Of a stretch of 59,859 nucleotides of DNA, positions 26,166 through 36,559 are shown piece after piece. Each line of letters opens with the position of its first letter. Position 1 is the first letter of the stretch. The position numbers and the translations under genes are program-made. The DNA is from Pseudomonas sp. GTDB taxonomy: Bacteria > Pseudomonadota > Gammaproteobacteria > Pseudomonadales > Pseudomonadaceae. The notes under the pieces are model-generated. The model did not search any database and was not told the DNA's origin. It was given only the letters and a program-made list of their open reading frames with translations. The stretch spans positions 44,619-104,477 of the forward strand of contig JAKUTK010000013.1 of the NCBI GenBank assembly GCA_022448005.1. The letters are read 5' to 3'.

Positions 26166-26915
26166 TTAGATTACCTTCGCCTCGTTCTTCAGTTTCTCGA
26201 CCAGTTCAGCCACGGACTTGACCTTGATACCCGCGCTGCGTGCAGCAGGCGCTTCGACTTTCAAAGTCTTCACGGTGGAAGTGGTGGTTACGCCCAGCGC
26301 GTCCGGCGTCAGCACTTCCAGCGGCTTCTTCTTGGCCTTCATGATGTTCGGCAGCGACGCATAGCGCGGCTCGTTCAGGCGCAGGTCGGTGGTCACGATA
26401 GCCGGCAGATTCAACGCAACGGTTTGCGCGCCGCCGTCGATTTCGCGCTCGACGTTTACCTTGTCGCCCGACACTTCGACTTTCGAGGCGAAAGTGCCCT
26501 GAGCGAATCCGGTCAGTGCACCCAGCATCTGGCCGGTCTGGTTGTTGTCGCTGTCGATGGCCTGTTTGCCAAGGATCACCAGCTGCGGCTGCTCCTTGTC
26601 GACTACAGCCTTCAGAAGCTTGGCGACGGCCAGGGAGTTGAGTTCTTCGCTGGACTCGACCAGCACGGCACGATCGGCACCCAGCGCCAGCGCCGTGCGC
26701 AGCTGCTCCTGGGCAGCGGTCGGGCCAATGGACACCACGACGATCTCGCTCGCCACGCCTTTTTCTTTTAGGCGTACGGCTTCTTCCACAGCGATTTCGC
26801 AGAAGGGATTCATCGACATTTTGACGTTGGCGAGGTCGACGCCGGAGTTGTCCGCCTTGACGCGAACCTTGACGTTGTAATCGACCACTCGTTTGACAGC
26901 TACAAGAATCTTCAT
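26166..26915 (-). CDS. etfB: Electron transfer flavoprotein subunit beta
   Basis: EtfB holds AMP and docks on partner dehydrogenases. The 249-residue product begins [25 protein letters not shown] and carries the ETF-beta signature ([44 protein letters not shown]). The ATG at 26915 has GAGGA four bases upstream; the open frame before it lacks similarity. It is divergent from the ETF-QO gene, sharing a 330-base control region. Confidence 0.97.
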   Translation of the reverse strand: MKILVAVKRVVDYNVKVRVKADNSGVDLANVKMSMNPFCEIAVEEAVRLKEKGVASEIVVVSIGPTAAQEQLRTALALGADRAVLVESSEELNSLAVAKLLKAVVDKEQPQLVILGKQAIDSDNNQTGQMLGALTGFAQGTFASKVEVSGDKVNVEREIDGGAQTVALNLPAIVTTDLRLNEPRYASLPNIMKAKKKPLEVLTPDALGVTTTSTVKTLKVEAPAARSAGIKVKSVAELVEKLKNEAKVI

Positions 26916-27119
26916 GGATTCCTCGTTACTCTCCGGTGAATAGAATTTCGCCGAGGCGAACCGAGCCATGCTCTAGGACCGGGCCGCCATTAGCCTTCGG
27001 ACCTGTTCGGCGAGCACAAAACTGCCCGTATCTTGACTGCAGGCAACAGCTGGGGTCAACAACGCAAATGACCCGTCATAAGCCGCTGTTTCCGGATTCT
27101 ATCAGGCTTGAGAGAAATT

Positions 27120-27134
27120 CAAACAAACGTTTGT
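27120..27134. promoter_or_regulatory. PsrA-type operator
   Basis: CAAAC (27120-27124), four bases, then GTTTG (27129-27133) match the published Pseudomonas PsrA motif (G/C)AAAC-N(2-4)-GTTT(G/C). Part of it is also a perfect 12-bp palindrome ACAAACGTTTGT (27123-27134). PsrA is a TetR-type repressor released by long-chain acyl-CoA or fatty acid and is reported to control etf genes in P. aeruginosa. The site abuts the predicted -35 box of the ETF-QO promoter, a good place to block it. Confidence 0.82.
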
Positions 27135-27135
27135 A

Positions 27136-27164
27136 TTGGACCCTTTCGGGCGTCTATATATAAT
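27136..27164 (+). promoter_or_regulatory. Sigma-70 promoter of the ETF-QO gene
   Basis: TTGGAC (27136-27141) and a perfect TATAAT (27159-27164) are 17 bases apart. Start of transcription is expected near 27171, about 75 bases before the gene. The -35 hexamer matches the consensus only in its TTG, so the -10 and spacing carry the call. The PsrA-like operator lies directly upstream. Confidence 0.72.
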
Positions 27165-27245
27165 GCGGCAGCTCGGCTTGGTCAGGGATACGATCCAGCC
27201 CTCCACTATCTATAAAACAATCAAGCCTTGAGTAGGAGATAGCCA

Positions 27246-28901
27246 ATGGAACGCGAATACATGGAATTCGACGTAGTCATCGTCGGCGCCGGCCCCGCGG
27301 GCCTGTCCGCTGCCTGCCGACTGAAGCAGCGTGCCGCCGATGCCGGAAAGGAAATCAGCGTCTGCGTCGTTGAGAAGGGTTCCGAAGTTGGCGCCCACAT
27401 CCTATCTGGTGCCGTATTCGAGCCGCGAGCGCTGAACGAACTCTTTCCCAACTGGAAAGAACTCGATGCTCCCCTAAATACCTCGGTCAAGCGCGACGAC
27501 ATCTATCTGCTCAAGAGCGCCGACGCTGCGCGCAAGCTGCCCAATGCGCTGGTTCCCAAGACCATGCACAACGAAGGCAACTACATCATTTCGCTGGGCA
27601 ACTTCTGTCGCTGGCTGGCTCAGCAAGCCGAGAATCTCGGCGTCGAAATCTACCCCGGCTTTGCGGCTCAGGAAGCACTGATCGACGAACAGGGTGTGGT
27701 TCGCGGCATTCTTACCGGTGATCTCGGCGTGGACCGCGAGGGCAATCCGAAAGAAGGCATGTACACCCCCGGCATGGAGCTGCGTGCGAAGTACACCCTG
27801 TTCGCCGAAGGCTGCCGTGGCCATATCGGCAAGCAGCTGATCAATCGATTCCAGCTCAATGCCAACGTCGATCCGCAGCACTACGGGATCGGTATCAAGG
27901 AGCTCTGGGACATCGATCCGGCCAAGCACGAGCAAGGGCTGGTCGTTCACACTGCAGGCTGGCCGCTGAACGATGACAACACAGGTGGCTCCTTCCTTTA
28001 TCACCTGGAAAACAACCAGGTCGTGGTCGGCCTGATTGTCGATCTGTCCTACAGCAACCCGTACCTTTCCCCGTTCGACGAGTTCCAGCGCTACAAGCAT
28101 CATCCGGTGATCAAGCAATACCTGGAGGGTGGCAAGCGCGTTTCCTACGGTGCGCGAGCGATCGCCAAGGGCGGCATCAATTCGCTGCCGAAAATGGTGT
28201 TCAATGGCGGGGCCTTGATCGGTTGCGACGCCGGCACCCTGAACTTCTCCAAGATCAAGGGCAGCCACACCGCCATGAAGTCCGGCATGCTGGCGGCCGA
28301 AGCGGTTGCGGATGCCTTGTTTGCCGGCCGTGAGGGCGGCGATGAACTGACTGGCTATGAAGAAGGCTTCAAAGCCAGCTGGCTGTATCAGGAGCTTTAC
28401 GCTAGCCGTAACTTCGGCGCGGCGATTCACAAATGGGGCGCGATCAAGGGCGGCGCGTTCAACTTCATCGACCAGAACATATTCAGCGGCAAGATTCCGT
28501 TCACGTTGCACGACACCAAGCCCGATTACGCATGCCTGAAGACCGCCGCAGAGTCGAAGAAGATCGATTATCCCAAGCCGGACGGCAAGCTCAGCTTCGA
28601 CAAGCTGAGTTCGGTATTCCTCTCCAACACCAACCATGAAGAAGAGCAGCCGGTTCACCTCAAACTGATCGATCCGAGCATTCCGATCGAGAAGAACCTG
28701 CCCATGTACGACGAACCCGCCCAGCGTTACTGTCCGGCCGGCGTCTACGAGGTGGTGGACAGTGATGAAGGCGGCAAACGCTTTCAGATCAACGCGCAAA
28801 ACTGCGTGCACTGCAAGACTTGTGACATCAAGGACCCGGCGCAGAACATTGTCTGGGTCGCGCCGGAAGGCACCGGCGGGCCGAACTACCCCAACATGTG
28901 A
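27246..28901 (+). CDS. Electron transfer flavoprotein-ubiquinone oxidoreductase
   Basis: ETF-QO is a membrane-bound iron-sulphur flavoprotein that passes electrons from ETF to ubiquinone. The 551-residue product has an N-terminal FAD-binding VVIVGAGPAGLSAACRL, a GGD-containing middle, the motif YCPAGVYE, and a C-terminal 4Fe-4S cluster site (CVHCKTCDIKDP). Control is probably shared with etfBA through the PsrA-like site. Two terminators follow. It is a close match in length and motifs to known members. Confidence 0.97.
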   Translation: MEREYMEFDVVIVGAGPAGLSAACRLKQRAADAGKEISVCVVEKGSEVGAHILSGAVFEPRALNELFPNWKELDAPLNTSVKRDDIYLLKSADAARKLPNALVPKTMHNEGNYIISLGNFCRWLAQQAENLGVEIYPGFAAQEALIDEQGVVRGILTGDLGVDREGNPKEGMYTPGMELRAKYTLFAEGCRGHIGKQLINRFQLNANVDPQHYGIGIKELWDIDPAKHEQGLVVHTAGWPLNDDNTGGSFLYHLENNQVVVGLIVDLSYSNPYLSPFDEFQRYKHHPVIKQYLEGGKRVSYGARAIAKGGINSLPKMVFNGGALIGCDAGTLNFSKIKGSHTAMKSGMLAAEAVADALFAGREGGDELTGYEEGFKASWLYQELYASRNFGAAIHKWGAIKGGAFNFIDQNIFSGKIPFTLHDTKPDYACLKTAAESKKIDYPKPDGKLSFDKLSSVFLSNTNHEEEQPVHLKLIDPSIPIEKNLPMYDEPAQRYCPAGVYEVVDSDEGGKRFQINAQNCVHCKTCDIKDPAQNIVWVAPEGTGGPNYPNM

Positions 28902-28925
28902 CAAAGGCTGCCCTGCAGCGTAGCG

Positions 28926-28947
28926 AACCCCGCCTCGGCGGGGTTTT
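28926..28947 (+). terminator. Rho-independent terminator after ETF-QO
   Basis: CCCCGCC (28928-28934) and GGCGGGG (28937-28943) form a GC-rich stem followed by TTTT. It lies ~25 bases after the stop of the ETF-QO gene. Confidence 0.9.
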
Positions 28948-29044
28948 GCTTTCTCAAGACCTACCACTTGGGCAACTGCGGACGAAACATCTGCCATCGA
29001 GAACGTCACCAGAGCTTAGTCACTTAGCAAAAAGCCCTGAAACG

Positions 29045-29069
29045 AAAAGCCCCGGCCTGGGCCAGGGCT
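29045..29069 (-). terminator. Terminator of the cold-shock gene
   Basis: AGCCC-C-GGCC and GGCC-A-GGGCT form a nine-pair stem with one internal mismatch and a two-base loop. The minus strand then reads TTTTCG. It lies ~50 bases after the stop of the cold-shock gene, facing the ETF-QO terminator. Confidence 0.82.
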
Positions 29070-29120
29070 CTGTCACAGTTCCGCTAACAGCCGAAGGGCT
29101 GTTGAGCGAATAGCCGGCGG

Positions 29121-29330
29121 TTACAACCCAGCCACATCCTCCGCCTGCAGGCCCTTCTGTCCCTGGGTGACCGAAAACTCGACCTGTTGCCCCTCGGCCA
29201 GAGAGCGGTGGCCTTCGCCACGAATCGCCTGGTAATGCACAAACACATCCGCACCACTGCCACGCTGGATGAATCCATAACCCTTGGCATCGTTGAACCA
29301 CTTAACGGTTCCGGTTTCGCGCTCAGCCAT
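29121..29330 (-). CDS. CspA-family cold-shock protein
   Basis: A 69-residue single cold-shock domain that binds single-stranded RNA or DNA. It has both RNP motifs, KGYGFI and DVFVHY, and the leading GTVKWFND. The ATG at 29330 has GGAGA six bases upstream; the long open frame beyond it has no similarity. A ~200-base leader region lies upstream, but I see no clear cold-box. Confidence 0.93.
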   Translation of the reverse strand: MAERETGTVKWFNDAKGYGFIQRGSGADVFVHYQAIRGEGHRSLAEGQQVEFSVTQGQKGLQAEDVAGL

Positions 29331-29532
29331 CCTACTTCTCCAACTCATTCTTATTATTCCCGCTCGGGGATCAACGGACAGGCGTGATCTTCTTGGAATC
29401 AACGCCAGCGCCAAATATAGCGCAGCGGCCATGACAAGTACGTTTCCGGCGTTCGCCGGCGCATCAGAGTAAGCCCGATTGGGGCTCGGGGCGCTCAGCA
29501 CACAACACAAGCAAACCGCCGGGCCGGCCAGC

Positions 29533-31377
29533 TCATCTTATTTTTACTGATCGACGCCTGCGCCAGAGCCACAGCAACGACATGCCGAGCGTGAGCAGCA
29601 GCGGCACAAAGCCGATGTTGAAGAATTTGAGCGTCCGTCCAAGCGCCTCAATGTCCGCGTCGAGTTGGTAGCGCACCTCACGCAACTCTTTGCGGATGAG
29701 CAGCTTCTCTTGCATGAAATTCTGCAGCGCGGTCTGTTGTTCCGCAGTCAGCTGCACAACCCCTTCCGCGGCCGGCCCCTGTAACTCGGCACGTTGTGCC
29801 TCAGTCTCAGCCAGACGTTGCTGCAACACTTCTTCCTTCTCGCGGAAGCGGTTCTCCGCCTGACGTTGTAGGTCTTCGACAACCGTGAACGGTCGAGCAA
29901 ACCGACCCCTTGAGCGGACGCTGATCAGCGCATCGGTGCCTGATAGATTGTCCAGCGCATTGATCACGAAGGTGCCATTGTCGGCCCAGGGCTGGGGCAT
30001 ACGCTGACCGAAGGAGTTATCGACCTGCACCCACATGCGGTCTGCAAGCAAGTCGGTGTCCGCCACAGCCAGCACATTGATGCTCGAGCTGTCTTTCAGA
30101 CCGTCCGTATGCCCCTCGATACCATTGGGATAGGCCGACTTAGCGGGGCCCTGGATACGCGCCGCAAGCGTGTAGCGTTCGCCTGTGGGTTCCAGATCTC
30201 GCAAGAGCAACTCGGGATTTTCGAGTGTCGCGAAGCGCTCCGCCTCAATGGGCATGGCGTAGCTGGAGCTCTGGATCAGCGGCACGAAACGAGTCGTTGC
30301 GCCCTTCAACGGTTCGAGGAAGCCCGCGGTCGCCACGTTCAGGCTCTCCAGCGAAGCGGTTACGACGTCCTCGCTGTCCATCATGTGCTGCGGCAAGCTC
30401 AACCAGGCCGGATGCCTGACCGGGCGGCGCTCCTCGCCCACTCCGACGGACATCGCATAGGACGCGTCCAGCACCACCTCATTGGGCACCATGCGCACGC
30501 CCCAGGCGTTGAAAAGAGGCTCCAGAGCCGACGCCTTGCCCTCGCCGAACTCACCTGGCCCGATGCCCATGCCAGGGTCCGCCTCGCTGTAGGGGTCGAG
30601 AAATACCAGCAGCTTGCCGCCGCGCATGACGAACTGGTCGATGGCATACAGGGTCTGCTCCGGCAGCTCCTTCGGGTGGATCAGCATGAGCACCGACAGG
30701 TCCGACGGAATCATGTCCACGTCGCGCTTGAGGCTTTCGATATGGAACAGCTGACGGATGTTCTCCAGCACCATCCAAGGAGGCGTTGCCTGCTGGGTAC
30801 GCGTGTCAAAACCGCCCGTGATGGGCAGCCCTGAAAGCACACCGACCACCGGCATTTGTGGCGTAGTCAGCGTCTGCACCAGGCGACTGATTTCGTACTC
30901 GAGAAACTCCTCCTGGTCCAGCGGGAAGAACGGAATGCTCTGCGTCTGCCCCGCCGCGTTGATACCAGCCAAGCCGAAGTAGACCTTGTCACCGCCCTGA
31001 TCCAGCGGTACGGCCTGCAGGCCGAGCTCGGCGGCCCGATCCTCCTCCTCGGAGAATGGCTCGGGATCGATCACCCGCAGCGTGATCTTGCCATCAGCCT
31101 CACGCTGATAGGCATGCAGCAGCTCCTCAATGCGCCGTGCATAGTTGCGTAGCGCAACCAGTTCACCCGTCGCCTCGTCCGAGTAGAACAGCTGCAATTC
31201 AATCGGCTCCTCGAGTCCTGCCAGGATGGTCTCGGTGCCTTTCGATAAGGTGAAGAGCTTCTGCTCGGTTAGATCCAGCCGCGCATCGGTAAAGATCAGG
31301 CTGGAAACAGCATTGAATGCCAGGAAAGCCAGTGCGATCAGCAGCAGCCCGGCACCTGAATACATCAGTCGTTTCAT
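29533..31377 (-). CDS. GldG-family ABC transport auxiliary protein
   Basis: The 614-residue protein has an N-terminal membrane helix (about 8-30), a large periplasmic part beginning [33 protein letters not shown] (GldG/IFT52-like domain), a late coiled coil rich in Glu/Gln (about 510-570) and a C-terminal helix before RRRRS. This is the usual layout of GldG-type partners of ABC-2 transporters. It is the last gene of a three-gene set with a permease and ATPase, ten bases after the permease. In non-gliding bacteria its role is unknown. Confidence 0.85.
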   Translation of the reverse strand: MKRLMYSGAGLLLIALAFLAFNAVSSLIFTDARLDLTEQKLFTLSKGTETILAGLEEPIELQLFYSDEATGELVALRNYARRIEELLHAYQREADGKITLRVIDPEPFSEEEDRAAELGLQAVPLDQGGDKVYFGLAGINAAGQTQSIPFFPLDQEEFLEYEISRLVQTLTTPQMPVVGVLSGLPITGGFDTRTQQATPPWMVLENIRQLFHIESLKRDVDMIPSDLSVLMLIHPKELPEQTLYAIDQFVMRGGKLLVFLDPYSEADPGMGIGPGEFGEGKASALEPLFNAWGVRMVPNEVVLDASYAMSVGVGEERRPVRHPAWLSLPQHMMDSEDVVTASLESLNVATAGFLEPLKGATTRFVPLIQSSSYAMPIEAERFATLENPELLLRDLEPTGERYTLAARIQGPAKSAYPNGIEGHTDGLKDSSSINVLAVADTDLLADRMWVQVDNSFGQRMPQPWADNGTFVINALDNLSGTDALISVRSRGRFARPFTVVEDLQRQAENRFREKEEVLQQRLAETEAQRAELQGPAAEGVVQLTAEQQTALQNFMQEKLLIRKELREVRYQLDADIEALGRTLKFFNIGFVPLLLTLGMSLLWLWRRRRSVKIR

Positions 31378-31387
31378 GCGGGCTCCC

Positions 31388-32119
31388 TTATGCCGCTTTC
31401 TTCATATCGACGACGATGGCAGTAGCCATCAGCCAGGCGATGATCAGGGTGACGAAATACAGCAGGTCTCGCAGATCGATGACCCCTTTGCTGAGCGACT
31501 CGAAGCGAATCAGGATGCTCAGCGAAGCCACTGCGTCCACAAGCCATTGCGGCGCCCAGGCAAAGGCGTCGAGCACCATCGGCAAACCGCTGACGATGAA
31601 CAGGAAACACACGCTGACCGCCAGGATGAAGGCAATCACCTGATTCTTGGCCAACGCCGACATGCAGGACCCGATAGCAAGGAAAGCGCCAGCCAGCAGC
31701 CAGCTACCGAAATAGCCGGTGATGATCGCGCCGTTGTCTGGCTGGCCCAGGTAGTTGACGGTGATAACCATCGGAAACGTCAGCAGCAAGGCGAGCCCGG
31801 CAAACACCCAGGCCGCGAGGAATTTGCCGGTGACCGCTTCGAAACGGGTAATGGGCAAGGTCATCAACAGCTCGATCGAACCCGATTTGCGCTCCTCGGC
31901 CCACAGCCGCATGGCGATCGCTGGAATCAGAAACAGATAGAGCCATGTATGAAAGCTGAAAAAAGGGACCAGATCTGCCTGCCCCCGCTCGTAAAAGCCG
32001 CCCAGATAAAAGCTGAATACGCCCGACAGCACCAGAAAGATCAGGGTGAAGACGTAAGCGAGCGGCGTCGCGAAATAGCTGCCCAGCTCGCGTTTGAAGA
32101 TCACCGGCAACTGACTCAT
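31388..32119 (-). CDS. ABC-2 type permease (GldF-like)
   Basis: A 243-residue inner-membrane protein with about six membrane helices and the ABC-2 permease feature AEERKSGSIELLMTLPITRFEAVTGKFLAAW. It starts four bases inside the end of the ATPase gene and is followed by the GldG-type gene, so the three make a transporter of GldA-GldF-GldG type. The substrate is unknown. Confidence 0.88.
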   Translation of the reverse strand: MSQLPVIFKRELGSYFATPLAYVFTLIFLVLSGVFSFYLGGFYERGQADLVPFFSFHTWLYLFLIPAIAMRLWAEERKSGSIELLMTLPITRFEAVTGKFLAAWVFAGLALLLTFPMVITVNYLGQPDNGAIITGYFGSWLLAGAFLAIGSCMSALAKNQVIAFILAVSVCFLFIVSGLPMVLDAFAWAPQWLVDAVASLSILIRFESLSKGVIDLRDLLYFVTLIIAWLMATAIVVDMKKAA

Positions 32120-33039
32120 AACGCCTCCCCACGCGTTAATGTCTGAAATACTTCGTCCAATCGGCCGCGTTCCACATCCAGCTCCCGCACGGCCCAGCCC
32201 TGCTGGGTGATCAAGGCATTGATCTGCGGAAAGATCACCTGACCCGGTTTGGCTAGCACCGTAAGGCTGTGCTCCAACTGATTCACCTCAATTCCGGCCA
32301 CACCCGGCAAAGCCGCCAGGGCGGCCTCATCCAGCGGCGCTTCGCCGACCAGCGTCACGGCCTGGTGATACCTGGAGCGACTTTGCAGTTCCAGTGGCGT
32401 TCCGTCGGCCACTAGCTGGCCGCGAGCGATGACGATGGCGCGCGTGCAGACCGCCGTGACCTCTTCGAGGATATGCGTAGAGATGATGACGATCTTGTCC
32501 CGGGCCAAGCCCTTGATCAGTTGGCGAACCTGGTGCTTCTGGTTCGGGTCCAGGCCATCGGTAGGCTCGTCGAGGATCAGTACGCGCGGGTCATGCAGAA
32601 TCGCCTGCGCCAGTCCAACACGACGCTTGAATCCTTTGGACAGCGTGTCGATGCTCTGGCCAAGCACCGTCTCCAGCTCGACCTGTCCCACGGCCGTGTC
32701 GACCCGCACGCGCTTGTCCGCCCCGCGATAACCACGCACCTCGGCGATGAACTCGAGAAAGCCCCGCACCGTCATGTCGCCGTAGCAGGGCGCGCCCTCG
32801 GGCAGATAGCCCATCTGGCGCTGCGCCTGAAGCGCCTGGGTCCGAATATCGCAGCCAAAGATGCTTGCGCTGCCTGACGTCGGCGTGAGGAAGCCGGTCA
32901 ACATCTTCATCGTCGTGGACTTTCCGGCCCCGTTCGGGCCTAGAAAACCCAACACTTCGCCCGGCGCGACGGAAAAGGACAAGGCATCAACCGCCGTATG
33001 CTGAGCGAATCGTTTGGTCAGATTGTTCAGTTCGATCAT
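32116..33039 (-). CDS. ABC transporter ATP-binding protein (GldA-like)
   Basis: A 307-residue ATPase with Walker A GPNGAGKST (about residues 37-45), a signature region LSKGFKRRVGLAQAILHDPRVLILDEPTDGLDP, and an H-loop at STHILEE. The C-terminal ~80 residues form the extra domain common in export ATPases of this family. The start is the ATG at 33039; the codon before it is a TTG. It is first in the three-gene Gld-type set and divergent from the YqhA gene. Confidence 0.9.
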   Translation of the reverse strand: MIELNNLTKRFAQHTAVDALSFSVAPGEVLGFLGPNGAGKSTTMKMLTGFLTPTSGSASIFGCDIRTQALQAQRQMGYLPEGAPCYGDMTVRGFLEFIAEVRGYRGADKRVRVDTAVGQVELETVLGQSIDTLSKGFKRRVGLAQAILHDPRVLILDEPTDGLDPNQKHQVRQLIKGLARDKIVIISTHILEEVTAVCTRAIVIARGQLVADGTPLELQSRSRYHQAVTLVGEAPLDEAALAALPGVAGIEVNQLEHSLTVLAKPGQVIFPQINALITQQGWAVRELDVERGRLDEVFQTLTRGEAL

Positions 33040-33223
33040 CAACTTTCATCCGTGCTGACGGGCCTGAGGCCACCTTTGGCATACCGGCCCAATGCGCGCC
33101 GGAGAATAAGGAGAGCCACAATGCTATTGCAACCGGACCAGATGGCTATTCGACAGCAACGCCGCATGGCTTCGACTTGCACTAGCCTCAAGCGAGAGCC
33201 ATAGGCGACCGGGATGTTAAAAC

Positions 33224-33700
33224 ATGATCGAACGAATCTTTCGCAGCAGCCGTTTCCTGGTACTGGTTGCGGTTGCAACGACGGCAATCTCCGCCGTGCT
33301 GTTGTACGGCGTCAGTCTGAACACCATGGTTCACCTGCTGCTGGAGCTGACCCATCAGTTCCCCCACACCGCAAACGACAGCAAGAGTCTCGCCGTCAAG
33401 CTACTGAAGCTGCTAGACCTGCTGTTGATCGCCATTACCTTTCAGCTGATAGCCATTAGCCTGTATCGACTGTTCATCAAGCCGGTGCCGGCCGAACAAA
33501 GCGCCTCGCTCGGGCCGCTGGATATCAGGTCGTTCCATGACCTGAAGAAAACCCTGATACAGGTTTCGGTGGTCATTATCGTCATATTGTTTCTCGAGCA
33601 TGCGGTCGAGGTCGGCGCTCAGCTGGAGACACTGTATTTCGGAGCAGCCGTAAGCCTGGTCGTGTTCTCAGCCGTCTACGCATGGAAAAACATGAGGTAA
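33224..33700 (+). CDS. YqhA-family membrane protein
   Basis: A 158-residue protein with four hydrophobic helices and the look of the YqhA/UPF0114 family (MIERIFRSSRFLVLVAVATTAISAVLLYG ... LLDLLLIAITFQLIAISLYRLFI). Function unknown. It stands alone between the Gld-type ABC set (divergent) and plsB. The ribosome site is weak. Confidence 0.82.
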   Translation: MIERIFRSSRFLVLVAVATTAISAVLLYGVSLNTMVHLLLELTHQFPHTANDSKSLAVKLLKLLDLLLIAITFQLIAISLYRLFIKPVPAEQSASLGPLDIRSFHDLKKTLIQVSVVIIVILFLEHAVEVGAQLETLYFGAAVSLVVFSAVYAWKNMR

Positions 33701-33716
33701 ACCAGGGCGAACGCAC

Positions 33717-33769
33717 AGGGCGACTCAAATAGCCGCTTGCCCCTTCTGCAAGCGGAACAGTTGCCCTCG
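33717..33769. repeat. Nested inverted repeat between yqhA and plsB
   Basis: An inner perfect 8-bp stem (CCGCTTGC 33733-33740 with GCAAGCGG 33748-33755) sits inside an outer pair AGGGCGACT and AGTTGCCCT with one G-T pair. There is no T-run for a classic terminator. It may end the YqhA transcript or be an intergenic repeat remnant. Confidence 0.5.
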
Positions 33770-33909
33770 CCCGCTTCGAACGCACATCACCCGTTGAGCC
33801 GGCACGCCAACCCGTGCACTTCCTTCACCAGACTTTTGCCCGCCAACACCGCATGCGGCACACTTGCGCGCTTCAAGGGCATTAACCCTTCCACAGTCGA
33901 ATCTGCCGT

Positions 33910-36393
33910 ATGACCCGCTCTCCGTTTCGCCGTCTCGTTTTCTCCCTCGTGCGTCGCCTGCTGTATGTCTGGGTGCGCTCGGAGACGATCAACCAGTCCG
34001 CCTTCACCCTCAAGCTAGACCGCAGCAAGCCAGTGTTCTACGTGTTGCAACGCGCCTCGCTGAGCGATCTGGCGGTGCTCGATCACGAGTGCAGCAAGGC
34101 CGGTCTGCCGCGCCCGGTGGCGGACGTGGCGGTGGGCAATCATGTCGAGCCGGCGGCGTTCATCTTTCTCAGCCCGGCCGCCAGCTGGTTCGGCACCCGG
34201 ACCCGCGCTGTTACGCCAGCGCCACTGGTGCGCCTCGTCGGTGCCCTGGAACAGAACGCCGTAGACAATGCCCAGATCATTCCCGTCAGCGTGTTCTGGG
34301 GTCGCTCGCCGGATCGCGAAACCAGTGCCTGGAAACTGCTGTTCGCCGACAGCTGGGCCGTCACCGGACGGCTGCGCAAATTGCTCAGTATCGTCATGCT
34401 CGGGCGCGAAACCCGCGTGCAGTTCTCCACGCCGATCCAGCTCAATGAGCTGGTGGCGCAGAACAAGGGCCACGAGCGCACCCTGCGCATGGTTCATCGC
34501 ATGCTGCGGGTGCATTTTCGCAATCAGAAAACGGCGGTGATCGGCCCCGACCTGTCGCACCGTCGCAACCTGGTCAAAGGTCTGGTGCATGGCCCGCAGG
34601 TGCGTCAGGCAATCAGGGACGAGGCCGAGCGCGAAAGCATTTCGCTGGAAAAGGCCGAAGCGCGGGCGCTGCGCTACGGCAACGAGATCGCCTCGGACTA
34701 CGCCTACACGGCCGTGCGCTTTCTCGAGGTGGTGCTGTCCTGGTTCTGGAACAAGATCTACGATGGCATCCGCGTCAATCACCTGGAGCCGCTGCAGGAG
34801 GCGGTGCAGGGCTACGAAGTTATCTACGTGCCGTGCCACCGCAGTCATATCGACTACCTGCTGCTCTCCTATCTGCTGTTCCGCAACGGCCTGACGCCGC
34901 CGCACATCGCCGCGGGCATCAACCTCAACATGCCGGTAATCGGCAGCCTGCTGCGTCGTGGCGGCGCCTTCTTCATGCGCCGTACGTTCAAGGGCAACCC
35001 GCTCTATACCGCGGTGTTTAACGAGTACCTGCACACCCTGTTCAGCCGTGGCTTTCCGGTGGAGTACTTCGTCGAGGGCGGTCGCTCGCGTACCGGACGC
35101 ATGCTGCAACCCAAGACCGGCATGCTCGCCATCACCCTGCGCAGCTATCTGCGCTCCTCGCGCCTGCCGATCCTCTTCGTGCCGGTGTACATCGGCTACG
35201 AGCGAGTGCTCGAAGGCCGCACCTATCTGGGGGAGCTGCGAGGTGCAGCGAAGAAGAAGGAATCAATCTTCGACATCTTCAAGGTCATCGGCGCGCTGAA
35301 GCAGCGCTTCGGGCAGGTCTGGGTGAATTTTGGCGAGCCGCTGAAGCTCAACGAGTTTCTCGAGCAGCAACAACCGGGCTGGCGCAAACAGGATCTGGCG
35401 CCGAACTTCCGTCCCGACTGGCTCAACGAGACCACCAACAAGCTGTCCGAACGCATCGCTCAACGGCTCAACGAAGCCGCCGCGGTCAATCCGGTCAACC
35501 TGGTCGCGCTGGCGCTGCTCTCCACCAGCCGTCAGGCGCTGGATCGGCGCTCACTGGCGCGCATCCTCGACCTCTACCAAAACCTGCTGCGCGCCGTGCC
35601 CTACTCGCCTCATACCACACTGCCGGACGGTGACGGCGAGGCGCTGATCAGCTACGTGAAAGCACTCGGCCTCTTGGCTGAGCAGAAAGACGCGCTGGGC
35701 AACATCCTCTATCTGGACGAGCAAAATGCCGTTCTGATGACCTACTACCGCAACAACGTGATGCATATCTTCGCCCTCCCTGCGTTGCTGGCGAGCTTCT
35801 TCCAGAGCAGCTCACGGATCAGCCGCGAACAGATCCTGCGGTTCACCGAGGCGCTTTACCCCTATCTGCGCGCCGAGCTGTTCATCCGCTGGGAGCCCGA
35901 GCAACTGGGCGCTGTGATCGATCAATGGCTGGATGCCTTCGTCGAACAGGGGCTGCTCAAGCGGGACGGTGAGACCTACGTGAGGCCGGCACCCAGCTCT
36001 CGTCAGTTCGTCCTGCTGACCTTGCTGGCGCGGGCGATCATGCAGACGCTGCAACGCTTCTACATGGCCATTGCGCTATTGCTCAACAGTGGTCAGAACA
36101 CCCTCGATGCCGAAGAGCTGGAAAACCTCTGCACGATCATGGCCCAGCGTATTTCGATCCTGCATGGTCTGAACGCGCCGGAGTTTTTCGACAAGAGTCT
36201 GTTCCGCCACTTCATCAAGAGCCTGCTGGATCAGAACGTGCTGCAGCAGGACGCTGCCGGCAAGCTCGGCTACCACACCAAGCTTGGCGAACTGGCCGAG
36301 GGTGTTGCCAAGCGCGTACTGCCGGCCGAGATCCGTCTGTCGATTCGCCAGGTCGCGTTGGAGCGGCACGATGAGGAACACCCCTCGGACTGA
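33910..36393 (+). CDS. plsB: Glycerol-3-phosphate acyltransferase PlsB
   Basis: PlsB acylates glycerol-3-phosphate, the first step of phospholipid synthesis, at the inner membrane. The 827-residue product has the acyltransferase motifs in order: [12 protein letters not shown] (HX4D, about residue 310), [36 protein letters not shown] and [15 protein letters not shown]. Length matches the large PlsB type. It stands alone between yqhA and the choice-of-anchor-Q-like lipoprotein gene. Confidence 0.96.
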   Translation: MTRSPFRRLVFSLVRRLLYVWVRSETINQSAFTLKLDRSKPVFYVLQRASLSDLAVLDHECSKAGLPRPVADVAVGNHVEPAAFIFLSPAASWFGTRTRAVTPAPLVRLVGALEQNAVDNAQIIPVSVFWGRSPDRETSAWKLLFADSWAVTGRLRKLLSIVMLGRETRVQFSTPIQLNELVAQNKGHERTLRMVHRMLRVHFRNQKTAVIGPDLSHRRNLVKGLVHGPQVRQAIRDEAERESISLEKAEARALRYGNEIASDYAYTAVRFLEVVLSWFWNKIYDGIRVNHLEPLQEAVQGYEVIYVPCHRSHIDYLLLSYLLFRNGLTPPHIAAGINLNMPVIGSLLRRGGAFFMRRTFKGNPLYTAVFNEYLHTLFSRGFPVEYFVEGGRSRTGRMLQPKTGMLAITLRSYLRSSRLPILFVPVYIGYERVLEGRTYLGELRGAAKKKESIFDIFKVIGALKQRFGQVWVNFGEPLKLNEFLEQQQPGWRKQDLAPNFRPDWLNETTNKLSERIAQRLNEAAAVNPVNLVALALLSTSRQALDRRSLARILDLYQNLLRAVPYSPHTTLPDGDGEALISYVKALGLLAEQKDALGNILYLDEQNAVLMTYYRNNVMHIFALPALLASFFQSSSRISREQILRFTEALYPYLRAELFIRWEPEQLGAVIDQWLDAFVEQGLLKRDGETYVRPAPSSRQFVLLTLLARAIMQTLQRFYMAIALLLNSGQNTLDAEELENLCTIMAQRISILHGLNAPEFFDKSLFRHFIKSLLDQNVLQQDAAGKLGYHTKLGELAEGVAKRVLPAEIRLSIRQVALERHDEEHPSD

Positions 36394-36559
36394 TTGCGCT
36401 CGAAGCTCAAGCACGGGCGCTCGCAGCCAAGTCTTCAGTGGCAACCACGCTAAGGACGCCCAGGCTTAATGCCGAAACGTTCGGTTGATGCGGTGTGCGC
36501 CACCCATACTCAGCAGGTCATCCACCGAAAACGTCGGCGGCCTGCCGAGAGGGGACTGT

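Noticed and set aside
27474..29009. A 511-codon open frame antisense to the ETF-QO gene
   Set aside because: It is a by-product of high GC codon use in the real gene; its translation has no domain pattern and no ribosome site.
34015..35109. A 364-codon open frame opposite plsB
   Set aside because: The plsB motifs lie on the plus strand; the reverse translation has no family pattern.
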